A DNA stretch of 64,000 nt, from positions 3,658,001 through 3,722,000 of the forward strand of contig LR134353.1 of NCBI GenBank assembly GCA_900637135.1, written 5' to 3'. Position numbers and translations under genes: made by a program. Position 1 is the stretch's first letter. Each line of letters opens with the position of its first letter. This document shows positions 53,292-61,132 of this stretch, piece by piece. The notes beneath the pieces were generated by a model. It ran no database searches. It had not been told where the DNA came from and saw only the letters and a list, made by a program, of their open reading frames with translations. This DNA comes from Mycolicibacterium flavescens (GTDB lineage Bacteria > Actinomycetota > Actinomycetes > Mycobacteriales > Mycobacteriaceae).

Positions 53292-54337
53292 TAATTACCC
53301 TCTCCGCTCTCGCGAGCCGCGACGATGCCGGCGATGTACTTGGCGGCGGCGGCCGGGTCTCCCCCGGCGAGCGCCCACCCGCGGGCCCGCAGCAGGTACG
53401 CACTGGCGGCGGCCTCCGCCGAAACCCCCAGCCCGCCTTGCACCTGCACCGCCATCGTGGCGGCCTTGGACGCCTCCTCGGCCATGAACACGAACGCCGA
53501 CGGCGCCAGTTCGGGCCGCTCGTCGGGTTCGTTGTCGAGGAACCACGCGGCGCGGCGCGCCAGGTTACGCCCGCCCTGCACCGTGATCGCGATGTTGGCC
53601 AGGGGATGCGAGATCGCCTGCAACGTCGAGATGGGCACCCCGAGGGTGTAGCGGGTCTTGGCGAACTCCGCGGCGATCGTCATCGTCTCCTCGACCAGAC
53701 CGACGAGTGCCGCACCGGTCAGCACCCGCCATTCGTCCAGTGCGCGTTGGTATTCCGCCAGCGCGTCGGCTCCGCTTGCCAGGACGGTCCGGTTGTCGGC
53801 GGCGGCCGGGTCGATCCACGCCATCGGCAGCCTGCCGATGTTGTCGACCTTGGTGGGGCGGGTCGCGAACGTCAGCTTGACGATGTCGTCACCGTCGCGC
53901 AGGACGATGTGGTCGGCGATCGATCCGCTCGGCAGCAGGCGCACCCCGGATACGCTGTCCTGTTGGGGGTCCAGCCCGACGATCTGCGTGCCGCTCACGA
54001 TGTCGGGGTCGGCCGCACCGAGCCGGCCGAGCAGCCGCGCCGCGCTGACGTGGTCGATCCACGGCACCGGCGCCAGCGAGCGACCGATCTCCTCGGCCAC
54101 CAGGGTGAGGTCGACCAGGGTGGCGCCGTCGCCGCCCGCGTCTTCGGGCAACGCCATCGTGGCCGCGCCCATCGTGCACAGCCGCTCCCAGAGGCTCTTG
54201 TCGAAACCGGATGCCTCCGCGGCGCGGACGGTTTCGATCGAACAGTGCGTCTTGAAGAAGTCCTTGTACGCCGCCTGCAGCGCCTGGTGGTCGTCGGACA
54301 GGCTGTAGTCGAGCCTGCGCAGTTCGTAGCGGTCCAT
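53291..54337 (-). CDS. Acyl-CoA dehydrogenase, FadE-type subunit B
   Basis: A 348-residue acyl-CoA dehydrogenase homolog from ATG 54337, overlapping the upstream amidohydrolase stop (TGATG). It is shorter and more divergent than its neighbour: LCTMGAATMALPEDAGGDGA and VQVQGGLGVSAEAAASAYLL are recognisable, but the FAD-contacting middle domain is reduced, as in the non-canonical partner of FadE heterotetramers. It almost certainly works with the 52092 gene product. Confidence 0.88.
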   Translation of the reverse strand: MDRYELRRLDYSLSDDHQALQAAYKDFFKTHCSIETVRAAEASGFDKSLWERLCTMGAATMALPEDAGGDGATLVDLTLVAEEIGRSLAPVPWIDHVSAARLLGRLGAADPDIVSGTQIVGLDPQQDSVSGVRLLPSGSIADHIVLRDGDDIVKLTFATRPTKVDNIGRLPMAWIDPAAADNRTVLASGADALAEYQRALDEWRVLTGAALVGLVEETMTIAAEFAKTRYTLGVPISTLQAISHPLANIAITVQGGRNLARRAAWFLDNEPDERPELAPSAFVFMAEEASKAATMAVQVQGGLGVSAEAAASAYLLRARGWALAGGDPAAAAKYIAGIVAARESGEGN

Positions 54338-55182
54338 CACTGCTCCTCGTCGGCGCCGAAGAAGAACTTCTGCGCGTTGTTGTACAAGTAGTTGTCCAGC
54401 ACCTCGGCCGGCAGGTCAAGGGCGAGCGCCTCGGGCACGACGCGGCGCATCTTGAGCACCGGCCAATCCGATGCGTAGATCACCTTGTCGGGTCCTCGGG
54501 TCCGCATGTAGTGCAGCAGGCTGTCGGGCAGCCGCTTGGGCGACCACGCCGACGTCATCAGGCGCAGATTCTGATATTTGATCAGCAGGCGGATCGCGAC
54601 GTCCCACCACGGGTCGGCACCGTGGATCATGCAGAGCTTGAGTTCGGGGAACCGCACGCAGACCCGGTCGAGGTGGATCGGGTTCTGCACCTCGCCGGGG
54701 ATCGGCGGTCCGGGGATCCCGGTGTTGACGCACAGCGGCAGCCCGAGTTCGGCGCATTTGGTGTAGAGCGGGTAGTAGACCGCGTCGCTGGGCGGGTACT
54801 GCCCGTCGCCCCAAAAGCTCGGTCCCACCGCCGCATACGCCACCGGCAGGTCGTTGACGACGGATGCCAGCTCCCGCAGCGACGGGATCGGCCGCAGCAG
54901 GTTGACCCCGCCGATCGCCAGCGCGAACCTGTCGGGCCGGGCGTCGACGAACTTGCGTGCCGTGGTGGAGGGTTTGGCGATGCTGTCCATCAGGATCGCC
55001 TTCTGGACCCCCTGCCCGTCCATCTCCTCGAGCAGCTCGCCGAGATCGACGGGGGCGAACATCGACTGCGGGCCCTTGAAGTAGTCGTCGCGGACCTTGA
55101 GCATCCAGGTCGGCTGCTGTTCGGTCTCGCCGAAGTGGACGTTGACCAGGCAGTCAATGGCCCGGTTGGCGCGCGCGCTCAT
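54337..55182 (-). CDS. Short amidohydrolase-2 family protein
   Basis: A 281-residue member, shorter than the other four. The first motif is DCLVNVHFGE, which has only a single Asp/His pair with altered spacing; CMIHGADPWWDVAIRLL and IYASDWPVLKM give the later histidine and aspartate. Its ATG overlaps the acyl-CoA ligase stop, and its stop overlaps the ACAD start, so four genes from 56792 to 52092 form one translationally coupled unit. It probably acts on the CoA ester or the free acid. Confidence 0.87.
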   Translation of the reverse strand: MSARANRAIDCLVNVHFGETEQQPTWMLKVRDDYFKGPQSMFAPVDLGELLEEMDGQGVQKAILMDSIAKPSTTARKFVDARPDRFALAIGGVNLLRPIPSLRELASVVNDLPVAYAAVGPSFWGDGQYPPSDAVYYPLYTKCAELGLPLCVNTGIPGPPIPGEVQNPIHLDRVCVRFPELKLCMIHGADPWWDVAIRLLIKYQNLRLMTSAWSPKRLPDSLLHYMRTRGPDKVIYASDWPVLKMRRVVPEALALDLPAEVLDNYLYNNAQKFFFGADEEQ

Positions 55183-56792
55183 GCGTTCACCTGTTGTGTC
55201 GCAGCGGCTTTGGCCCAGCGGTAGTCCGGTTTGCCGTTTCCGAGGCGACGCACCTGGTCGACGAAGATGAACTCTTTGGGCGCCTTGAACCGCGCCAGGC
55301 TCGATGTGCAGTGCGCGTGCAACGGGTCGTGGGCGGCCTCGGCACCGTCGCGCAGCGAAACGAGCGCGACGATCTCCTCACCCCAGCGCTCGCTCGGCCG
55401 CCCCACCACCAGGGCGTCGGATATGGCCGGATGCGCGCGCAGCACCTCCTCGACCTCCTCGACGAACACCTTCTCGCCTCCCGTGTTGACGACCAACGAA
55501 TCACGTCCGAACAACCGCAGCGTGCCGTCGGCGGCCAGCGATCCCCGGTCGCCCGAGATCACCACACGCTGGCCGTCGACCACCGGGAAGGTCCGGCGTG
55601 TCGCCGCCTCGTCGTCGAAGTAGCCGAGCGGAATTCGGCCGCCGCGCGCAACAAAACCGATCTCGTCCTCGCCGGGTTCGAGGAAGCGTCGGTAGTCCTC
55701 GGAGAGCACCAGCGCACCCTCCCGCAGCTCGAAGGTCTCCTTCTGCTCACCGCGCTGGCTGCGGCCGAATCCGACGTTGCCGGTCTCGGAGGACCCGTAC
55801 CCGTTGATGAGGGTGATCTGAGGCAGCAACTCCAGAAGGGCGTGTTGATGTTTCGGGTTGGTGGCCGCCCCGCCGGTCCCGATCGCGAACAAGGACGACA
55901 GGTCGTACGTCCCGCGACGCAGCTCCTCGACCAACGGCGCCGCGTAGGCGTCGCCGACCATCGTCATCAGACCGACCTTCTCCCGCTGGGCGGTTTCCAG
56001 CACTGCCCGCGCGTCGAATCGCGTTCGGTCGTAGAGGATCACGGGCAGGCCGTTGAGCAGGGCGGCGAACGCCGTCCACATCCCCGCCGCATGCATCAGC
56101 GGCGAGACCGCGAACCAGGCCTGACCGCCGTGCGCGACCTTGGCGTGGATCTCGTCGACCGACTCGTGGTCGGCCCCGTTCATCGAGATGACGTAGGTGT
56201 CGCTCTGCCGCCACATCACCCCCTTGGGCCTGCCGGTCGTGCCGCCAGTGCACACCATCATCACATCGTCGGGCGAGGCGGCGATGTCGACGTCGCTATC
56301 GCCTTGCGCGAGAACATCATCGAGTGTGACGGCGTCGGCGAGCTGTCGTACGGCTGTGTCGTCGTCGATCTCGATCAACAGGTCCGCCGAAGCGGGTGGC
56401 AGCACGTCGGCGAACTTCGGGCCGAACGACCGGTGGTAGATGACCGCGCGCGGACGCAGGTAATCGAGGAGTTCGGCGACCTCGCGCGGGGTGTAGTTGT
56501 AGTTGACGTTGACCGGGACCGTGCGGGCCTTCAGGCATCCGATCACCATGTCCGGGTACAGATCGTTGTGCATGAGCAGCGCGACGCGGTCTTGTCCGCA
56601 CTCCCAGTTCTGCAGTTCGTCGCGTTCGCGGTGTGCCCCGAGCCCGTGTGCGGCCAGGTAGCTGGCGAGGCGGCGGGTGCGGTCCGCCGATTCACCGAAG
56701 GTGCTGCGGCGGCTGCCGCACACCGTCATCACCCGATCGGGTACCGCCTGGGCGATCGCGTCGAGAACCCCTCCGATCGTCCACTCGCTCAT
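55179..56792 (-). CDS. Acyl-CoA ligase (AMP-binding, FadD-type)
   Basis: A 537-residue ligase from ATG 56792. The P-loop MVCTGGTTGRPKGVMWRQ, the A5 region NGYGSSETGN, the hinge region LFGRDSLVVNTGGEKVFVE and the C-terminal LGNGKPDYRW with the catalytic lysine are intact. MVCTGGTTGRPKGVMW is typical of the mycobacterial FadD group including sterol-ring acid ligases such as FadD3. It heads the coupled ligase/amidohydrolase/ACAD-ACAD operon. Confidence 0.92.
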   Translation of the reverse strand: MSEWTIGGVLDAIAQAVPDRVMTVCGSRRSTFGESADRTRRLASYLAAHGLGAHRERDELQNWECGQDRVALLMHNDLYPDMVIGCLKARTVPVNVNYNYTPREVAELLDYLRPRAVIYHRSFGPKFADVLPPASADLLIEIDDDTAVRQLADAVTLDDVLAQGDSDVDIAASPDDVMMVCTGGTTGRPKGVMWRQSDTYVISMNGADHESVDEIHAKVAHGGQAWFAVSPLMHAAGMWTAFAALLNGLPVILYDRTRFDARAVLETAQREKVGLMTMVGDAYAAPLVEELRRGTYDLSSLFAIGTGGAATNPKHQHALLELLPQITLINGYGSSETGNVGFGRSQRGEQKETFELREGALVLSEDYRRFLEPGEDEIGFVARGGRIPLGYFDDEAATRRTFPVVDGQRVVISGDRGSLAADGTLRLFGRDSLVVNTGGEKVFVEEVEEVLRAHPAISDALVVGRPSERWGEEIVALVSLRDGAEAAHDPLHAHCTSSLARFKAPKEFIFVDQVRRLGNGKPDYRWAKAAATQQVNA

Positions 56793-56817
56793 CGGCCAGC
56801 GCCCCCGAGGTTCCCGT

Positions 56818-56866
56818 TGTGCGGTTTCATCCGCGACACGCGGCCATGTCCGGATGAAACCGCACA
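56818..56866. terminator. Strong 16-bp hairpin between operons
   Basis: Perfect arms TGTGCGGTTTCATCCG (56818-56833) and CGGATGAAACCGCACA (56851-56866) flank a 17-base loop. It lies after the leftward operon ending at 56896 and 26 bases before the ligase start at 56792. It could terminate the first operon or attenuate transcription of the second. There is no T-run on either side. Confidence 0.55.
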
Positions 56867-56895
56867 GTGGCGCCTGATTCCGATTCCGGCCGGCA

Positions 56896-58113
56896 TCACA
56901 CGGCCGGAACGTTCACGCCGAGCAGGTCCAGTGCGTTGTCGCGCATCACCTTTCGGGTGTCTTCGACGCTGAACTCTGGGAACTGCGGGATGTCGGCGGT
57001 GAACGCCATCGGATCGGCGAGGCCCTCACCGTGCGGCCAGTCGGAGCCGAACAGGATCTTGTCCACGCCGATGGTCTCGGCCAGCAGTTTGACGTCGTCC
57101 TCGTAGTAGGGGGCGATCCAGACGTTGTTGCGCAACTGTTCGACCGGGTCTTCCTTGAAGTGGTACGGCGCTGTGTTCGCCGCCTTCTTGAGCCGTTTGA
57201 TCAAGCGGTAGACGAAGTAGGAGCCGTTCTCGATGCTGGCCACCTTGAGCTTCGGGTGGCGGGTGAAGACCTGGTGCACGATCATCGACGCCATCGTGTC
57301 GTGGATCGCGCGGTCGTCGAGCAGGACCTGGTCGAGCGGGTCCTTCTTCCCGAAACCCTCGAACGTCGCTTTTCCACCCCACAATGCGGCGATCGCGAGG
57401 TAACCGCTGTCGGACAGGTGGAAGATCACCGGCACACCGGCTTCGGCCAGTCGCGCCCACACCGGGTCGTGCAGCGGATCACCCAGCGAGCGCGGCTTGA
57501 CCGGACCGGGTACCGGCGCGGGCCGCACGCACACCGTCTTGGCGCCACGGCCGAGCACGAATTCGACTTCCTCGACGGCCTTGTCGGGATCGGCCAGCGA
57601 GACGATCGGCGCCGAGATGAACCGGTGGTCGGGCCGGTCGAAACCCCAGTCCTCGTCGAGCCAGAGGTTGAACGCGTGCACCGACGCCATGGTGGCCTCG
57701 ATGTCGTGTTTGAGGGCCTCCTCGACCCCACACGCGAATGTCGGCAGCATGAACACCGTTTCGAGGTTCTGCTTGTCGAGGATCTTCACCCGGGCGTCGC
57801 GGTTCTGGTACTCGGGGTGATCCCCCAACCGGTCGACCTTCATCAGCGAGGCCGGATCCACACCGTCGGGGATCTCGCCGCGGAACAACAGATCCAGGCA
57901 CCCCGGCTCGATGATCGGGTCGAACGTCGGGTTGGGGATGAAGTGGTTGACCACGCCGCCCATCACGGCGTAGGTGCGCTTGCCGTCGGTAAGCATCTGC
58001 ACCCCACGGCGTTTGAACTCCTTGGGCAGGTGCCGGGTGAACGCGTCGATCGGCTCGTAGTAGTGGTTGTCGACGTCGATCGCCATGTAGTCGAGCGGTT
58101 TCGGGGAAGTCAT
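56896..58113 (-). CDS. Amidohydrolase-2 family protein
   Basis: A 405-residue protein from ATG 58113, which overlaps the crotonase gene stop (ATGA); the longer open frame reaching to 58845 is only antisense-style read-through of another frame. DVDNHYYEP is the first metal motif (again with an amide before His), VIFHLSDSGY holds a histidine, and FGSDWPHGEG the last aspartate. NHFIPNPTFD and NLWLDEDWGF ally it with the 48349 protein. Coupling with a crotonase suggests action on a CoA-ester-derived intermediate. Confidence 0.88.
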   Translation of the reverse strand: MTSPKPLDYMAIDVDNHYYEPIDAFTRHLPKEFKRRGVQMLTDGKRTYAVMGGVVNHFIPNPTFDPIIEPGCLDLLFRGEIPDGVDPASLMKVDRLGDHPEYQNRDARVKILDKQNLETVFMLPTFACGVEEALKHDIEATMASVHAFNLWLDEDWGFDRPDHRFISAPIVSLADPDKAVEEVEFVLGRGAKTVCVRPAPVPGPVKPRSLGDPLHDPVWARLAEAGVPVIFHLSDSGYLAIAALWGGKATFEGFGKKDPLDQVLLDDRAIHDTMASMIVHQVFTRHPKLKVASIENGSYFVYRLIKRLKKAANTAPYHFKEDPVEQLRNNVWIAPYYEDDVKLLAETIGVDKILFGSDWPHGEGLADPMAFTADIPQFPEFSVEDTRKVMRDNALDLLGVNVPAV

Positions 58114-58967
58114 GGCGTGTCCTCCTTGATCGGCGGAAAGTTCGGCGGGCGCTTCTCGAAGAAACTCGTGATGCCCTCGAGGAAATCGGGTCGGGTCATC
58201 GACTCGTGCATCAGCTTCTCGGCGTGGTCGCTGGCGTCGAAGACATCGCGCATGCTGTCTGCGTACACCTGTTGTTTGATCACCGCCAGCGAACTGGGCG
58301 CACAGTTGGCCGCGATGTCCTCGGCATAGCCGATCGCGTGCGGGAGCAACTCCTGCGGCGCCACCACGTCGTTGACCACACCCAGCCGGGCGGCCTCGTC
58401 GGCGAAGAACACCCGGCCGGACAACAGCAGGTCCATGGCCACGCCGGTGCCGACGATGCGCGGCAGGATCCAGGAGATGCCGTATTCGGCGATCAACCCA
58501 CGCCGGGCGAACGACGTGGTGAACTTGGCGCCCTCGGCCGCGAAGCGCACGTCGCACGCCAGGGCGAGAGTCAGCCCCATGCCCGCGCAAGCGCCGTTGA
58601 TCGCGGCGACGACGGGCTTGCGCATGCCCATCAGAAAATGTGGATGCCGGGCGCCGACCAGCTTTCCGACGTCGGTGTCGGCGGCGGCATCGACCGTTGC
58701 GGCACTGATCGTCGTCAGGTCCCCCATGTCGGCTCCGGCGCAGAACGCGCGGCCGCTGCCGGTGACCACGATCGCGCGCACCGCGGGGTCGGCCTCGGCG
58801 TCGTCCATGCGCTCGTAGAACGTGCCGGCGAGCCCGCCACCCCACCCGTTCATCCGGTCGGGCCGGTTGAGCGTGAGCAGCGCGACCCCGGTGTCGAACA
58901 CCTCGTAGCGGACCGGCGCGGCCTCGGAGTCGGAGTGGGCGTCGGCGACTTGGTCAGGAGCGCTCAC
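58110..58967 (-). CDS. Enoyl-CoA hydratase/isomerase (crotonase) lacking both usual glutamates
   Basis: A 285-residue crotonase from GTG 58967. The oxyanion-hole segment GRAFCAGADMGDL and NGACAGMGLTLALACDVRFA are present, but the hydratase glutamates (GGGCE and PE in rat crotonase) are replaced by Thr and Phe in my alignment by eye, while an acidic residue occurs in GLIAEYGISWILPR as in isomerase-type members. An isomerase or C-C lyase role is thus more likely than simple hydration. A degenerate TetR-type site lies 43 bases upstream. Confidence 0.87.
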   Translation of the reverse strand: MSAPDQVADAHSDSEAAPVRYEVFDTGVALLTLNRPDRMNGWGGGLAGTFYERMDDAEADPAVRAIVVTGSGRAFCAGADMGDLTTISAATVDAAADTDVGKLVGARHPHFLMGMRKPVVAAINGACAGMGLTLALACDVRFAAEGAKFTTSFARRGLIAEYGISWILPRIVGTGVAMDLLLSGRVFFADEAARLGVVNDVVAPQELLPHAIGYAEDIAANCAPSSLAVIKQQVYADSMRDVFDASDHAEKLMHESMTRPDFLEGITSFFEKRPPNFPPIKEDTP

Positions 58968-59009
58968 CCAGCAGTCCCCTTCCAGCGGCGCAAGCTCTGT
59001 GAATGCTCA

Positions 59010-59028
59010 TACTGTACACCTATCGGTA
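59010..59028. promoter_or_regulatory. Degenerate TetR-type operator
   Basis: TACTGTACACCTATCGGTA keeps the outer bases and spacing of the palindrome but has one mismatch in the left arm and three in the right. Its place upstream of the leftward crotonase operon, where an operator would be expected, supports it despite the mismatches. Confidence 0.4.
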
Positions 59029-59052
59029 GTGCCTTCCGCAACCGTCGCCCAG

Positions 59053-60060
59053 CTAGTTGTCGACCAGCCCGAGCCGCCGATAAGCGGTGTCGATCTGGGC
59101 TTTCGCCTCGGCGGGCAGGTGGGCCTGCGGCGGCCGGGAGTGCGGATACTCCCCGATCGGCAGGCCGAGCGCCGACGCCGCGTACTTGAACGCGCCCCCC
59201 CAGTGGGTGAAGTAGTCGGGCCGCCCTGGATAGCAGGTGAACCACGAGCCCATGTCGAGGTCGAACTGGTCGAGCCCGGACTCGCGCGCGTGGTCCATCG
59301 CCTCCACGAGTTTGTCGTTGACGATCAGCTCCCAGTACTCGCTGAACACGCGTCGCTCGGGGGTCTCGAACAGGTAGCCGGCGGTGCCGAGCTGCGCGGG
59401 GCAGACGATGCCGTCCCGCAGCCAGCCCGCGCGGTAGACGGTCTTGTCGCACTCCCACACCGCGAGATCCGGCACCAACTCGTGCAGCATCCGGCTCGCC
59501 ATCGGGCGGAACGCGCCCTCCTTCGTCGCGCACACCGCCGGAATCTGGTCGTAGATGGCGGCGCTTTCGGCCGGCGTCAGGACATAGCCCGACGACGGCG
59601 AATTGAACATGCCCAACGCGATGTCGGTGCGGTCGGCGATGTAGCGGAAGAAGTTCAGCACACCCTGCCCGCCGTGCGCCTCCATCATCGGGGTCTGAAT
59701 GTAGACGATGTCGGCGCCGGCCTCCTGCGCGTGACGCGTGAGCTCGAGGCAGTCCTTGGCCGCCGTCGCCGCCGTGCACGCCTGCACGACGACGTCGGGG
59801 TTGGCGGCGCGGCCCTCCTCGATCGCGATCTCCAGCAATCGCTTTCGCTCGTCGATGGTCAGCGCCCAGAACTCGGCGATACCGCTCGTACACCACAACA
59901 GCGAATGGTTCAACGCACCGACGCAGTGCCGCACCAGCGTCCGGTAGGCGTCCCAGTCGATGTCGTCGCCGTCGACGCCGCGGAACGGCGTGTACAGCGA
60001 ATCACCGATCCCGCGCAGATGATTTCGAGCCCACTCCCGGGCGTCCTTCGCCGAAGCCAC
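59053..60060 (-). CDS. Class I aldolase, dihydrodipicolinate synthase (DapA) family
   Basis: A 335-residue TIM-barrel lyase from GTG 60060 with AGGAGG upstream. The Schiff-base lysine is in AVCATKEGA, the N-terminal SLYTPFRG matches the family, and GMFNSPSSGYVLT is the usual second-half segment. The DapA tyrosine pair region reads YIQTPMMEA, so it is not a lysine-pathway enzyme. Relatives include hydratase-aldolases of aromatic catabolism. Here it may perform a retro-aldol cleavage releasing pyruvate or an aldehyde (inference). The length is about 40 residues more than DapA. Confidence 0.85.
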   Translation of the reverse strand: MASAKDAREWARNHLRGIGDSLYTPFRGVDGDDIDWDAYRTLVRHCVGALNHSLLWCTSGIAEFWALTIDERKRLLEIAIEEGRAANPDVVVQACTAATAAKDCLELTRHAQEAGADIVYIQTPMMEAHGGQGVLNFFRYIADRTDIALGMFNSPSSGYVLTPAESAAIYDQIPAVCATKEGAFRPMASRMLHELVPDLAVWECDKTVYRAGWLRDGIVCPAQLGTAGYLFETPERRVFSEYWELIVNDKLVEAMDHARESGLDQFDLDMGSWFTCYPGRPDYFTHWGGAFKYAASALGLPIGEYPHSRPPQAHLPAEAKAQIDTAYRRLGLVDN

Positions 60061-60102
60061 GATGACCTCCTCAGCCGATTCCGATGAACCTCACGCGAGG
60101 GT

Positions 60103-60900
60103 TCAGGTGAAATCTGAGCCCCCGTCGACGTTGACGTTGGCACCGGTCATGTACGAGTTGCGTCGTGACGCGAGAAACGCGACCACGGGCGCGATTTCGT
60201 CGGGCAACCCCGCGCGCGGGAGATGCGCCGGGTGGCCGAAGTGCTCGCCGATGGCCGACATCAACGCGTACGGATCGTTGCCGTCGACGCCCACCGACTC
60301 GGCCCAGCCGATCAGCGCCTCAGAGGCGATGCTGCCCGGAGAGACCACGTTGACCATGATCTCGTCGGGGGCCAGCAGCAGCGACAGGTTCTTCGAGATG
60401 CTCGTCAGCGCCGCTTTGGCGGCGGTGTAGGCGGGCAGGATCACGCTCTGCCGTTGCGTCGAATGGGCGGAGAAGTTGACCACGCGCGCCCATTCGGCCG
60501 CGCGCAACAGCGGTAGCGCCGAGCGCACGCAATGCACCATGCCCATCACGCCGCTGTCGAACGCGATGCGCCACTGCTCGTCGGTCAGGTCCTCGAAGGT
60601 GCCGACGGCATCGGGGCCGACGGCGTTGATCAGGATGTTGAGTCTGCCGTCCCAGCGCTGCGCGACTTCGTCGAAGGCTTGCTGCACCTGATCGGCGTCG
60701 GTGGTGTCGGCACTCAGCGCGAGCGTGTCCGGGCTGCCGATTTCGGCAAGGGCAGTCGCCGCGTCGGCGAGGACATCCGGCGTCCGTCCGACAATTGCGA
60801 CCCTGGCTCCGTCCTCGGCCAGGCAGCGCGCAGTCGCAAAACCCATTCCGCGCCCGCCGCCGACGACGACAGCGGTGGCGTCTTTCAGCCCGAGGTCCAT
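60103..60900 (-). CDS. Short-chain dehydrogenase/reductase
   Basis: A 265-residue classical SDR from ATG 60900. GGGRGMGFATARCL is the cofactor motif (with Gly for the first Thr), NAVGPDAVG the NAG-like segment, and YTAAKAAL the catalytic Tyr-Lys near residue 155. SYMTGANVNVDGGSDF is the C-terminus. It precedes the aldolase gene on the same strand and is divergent from the second TetR gene, with a palindromic site between. Confidence 0.92.
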   Translation of the reverse strand: MDLGLKDATAVVVGGGRGMGFATARCLAEDGARVAIVGRTPDVLADAATALAEIGSPDTLALSADTTDADQVQQAFDEVAQRWDGRLNILINAVGPDAVGTFEDLTDEQWRIAFDSGVMGMVHCVRSALPLLRAAEWARVVNFSAHSTQRQSVILPAYTAAKAALTSISKNLSLLLAPDEIMVNVVSPGSIASEALIGWAESVGVDGNDPYALMSAIGEHFGHPAHLPRAGLPDEIAPVVAFLASRRNSYMTGANVNVDGGSDFT

Positions 60901-60935
60901 GCGGCCTTTCGCTCACCCGATTGCGTAGAAAAGCT

Positions 60936-60954
60936 TACTATAGGACTTACAGTA
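60936..60954. promoter_or_regulatory. TetR-type operator upstream of the SDR-aldolase genes
   Basis: TACTATAGGACTTACAGTA has an intact right arm TTACAGTA and a left arm with two mismatches from TACTGTAA. It lies 36 bases before the SDR start and about 180 bases before the divergent TetR gene. Confidence 0.65.
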
Positions 60955-61132
60955 GAACAGCGGAATCCACGTGGAGACCGGTGACGGAACGGCTCCCGGT
61001 ATGGTTGACGGCAACGGCGCACCCGCGACACACCTGCATTGGCGCAGATCAGGGGCGGCTGACGGTACATTCAGGTCCACCAACCCCGCTCTACGGGGCG
61101 TGCGCGCGGCTTATTCGATGGAGGTGCCCTAG

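Noticed and set aside
58114..58845. N-terminal extension of the 56896 amidohydrolase to 649 residues
   Set aside because: The extension overlaps the crotonase gene in another frame and is arginine-rich; the ATG at 58113 starts a normal-length family member with an ATGA junction.
53279..60087. Several long forward open frames (for example 53279-54391, 55194-56972, 57031-58329, 58206-59189, 58999-60087)
   Set aside because: All lie opposite intact, family-recognisable leftward genes; high GC leaves antisense frames open. Their translations show no domain features.
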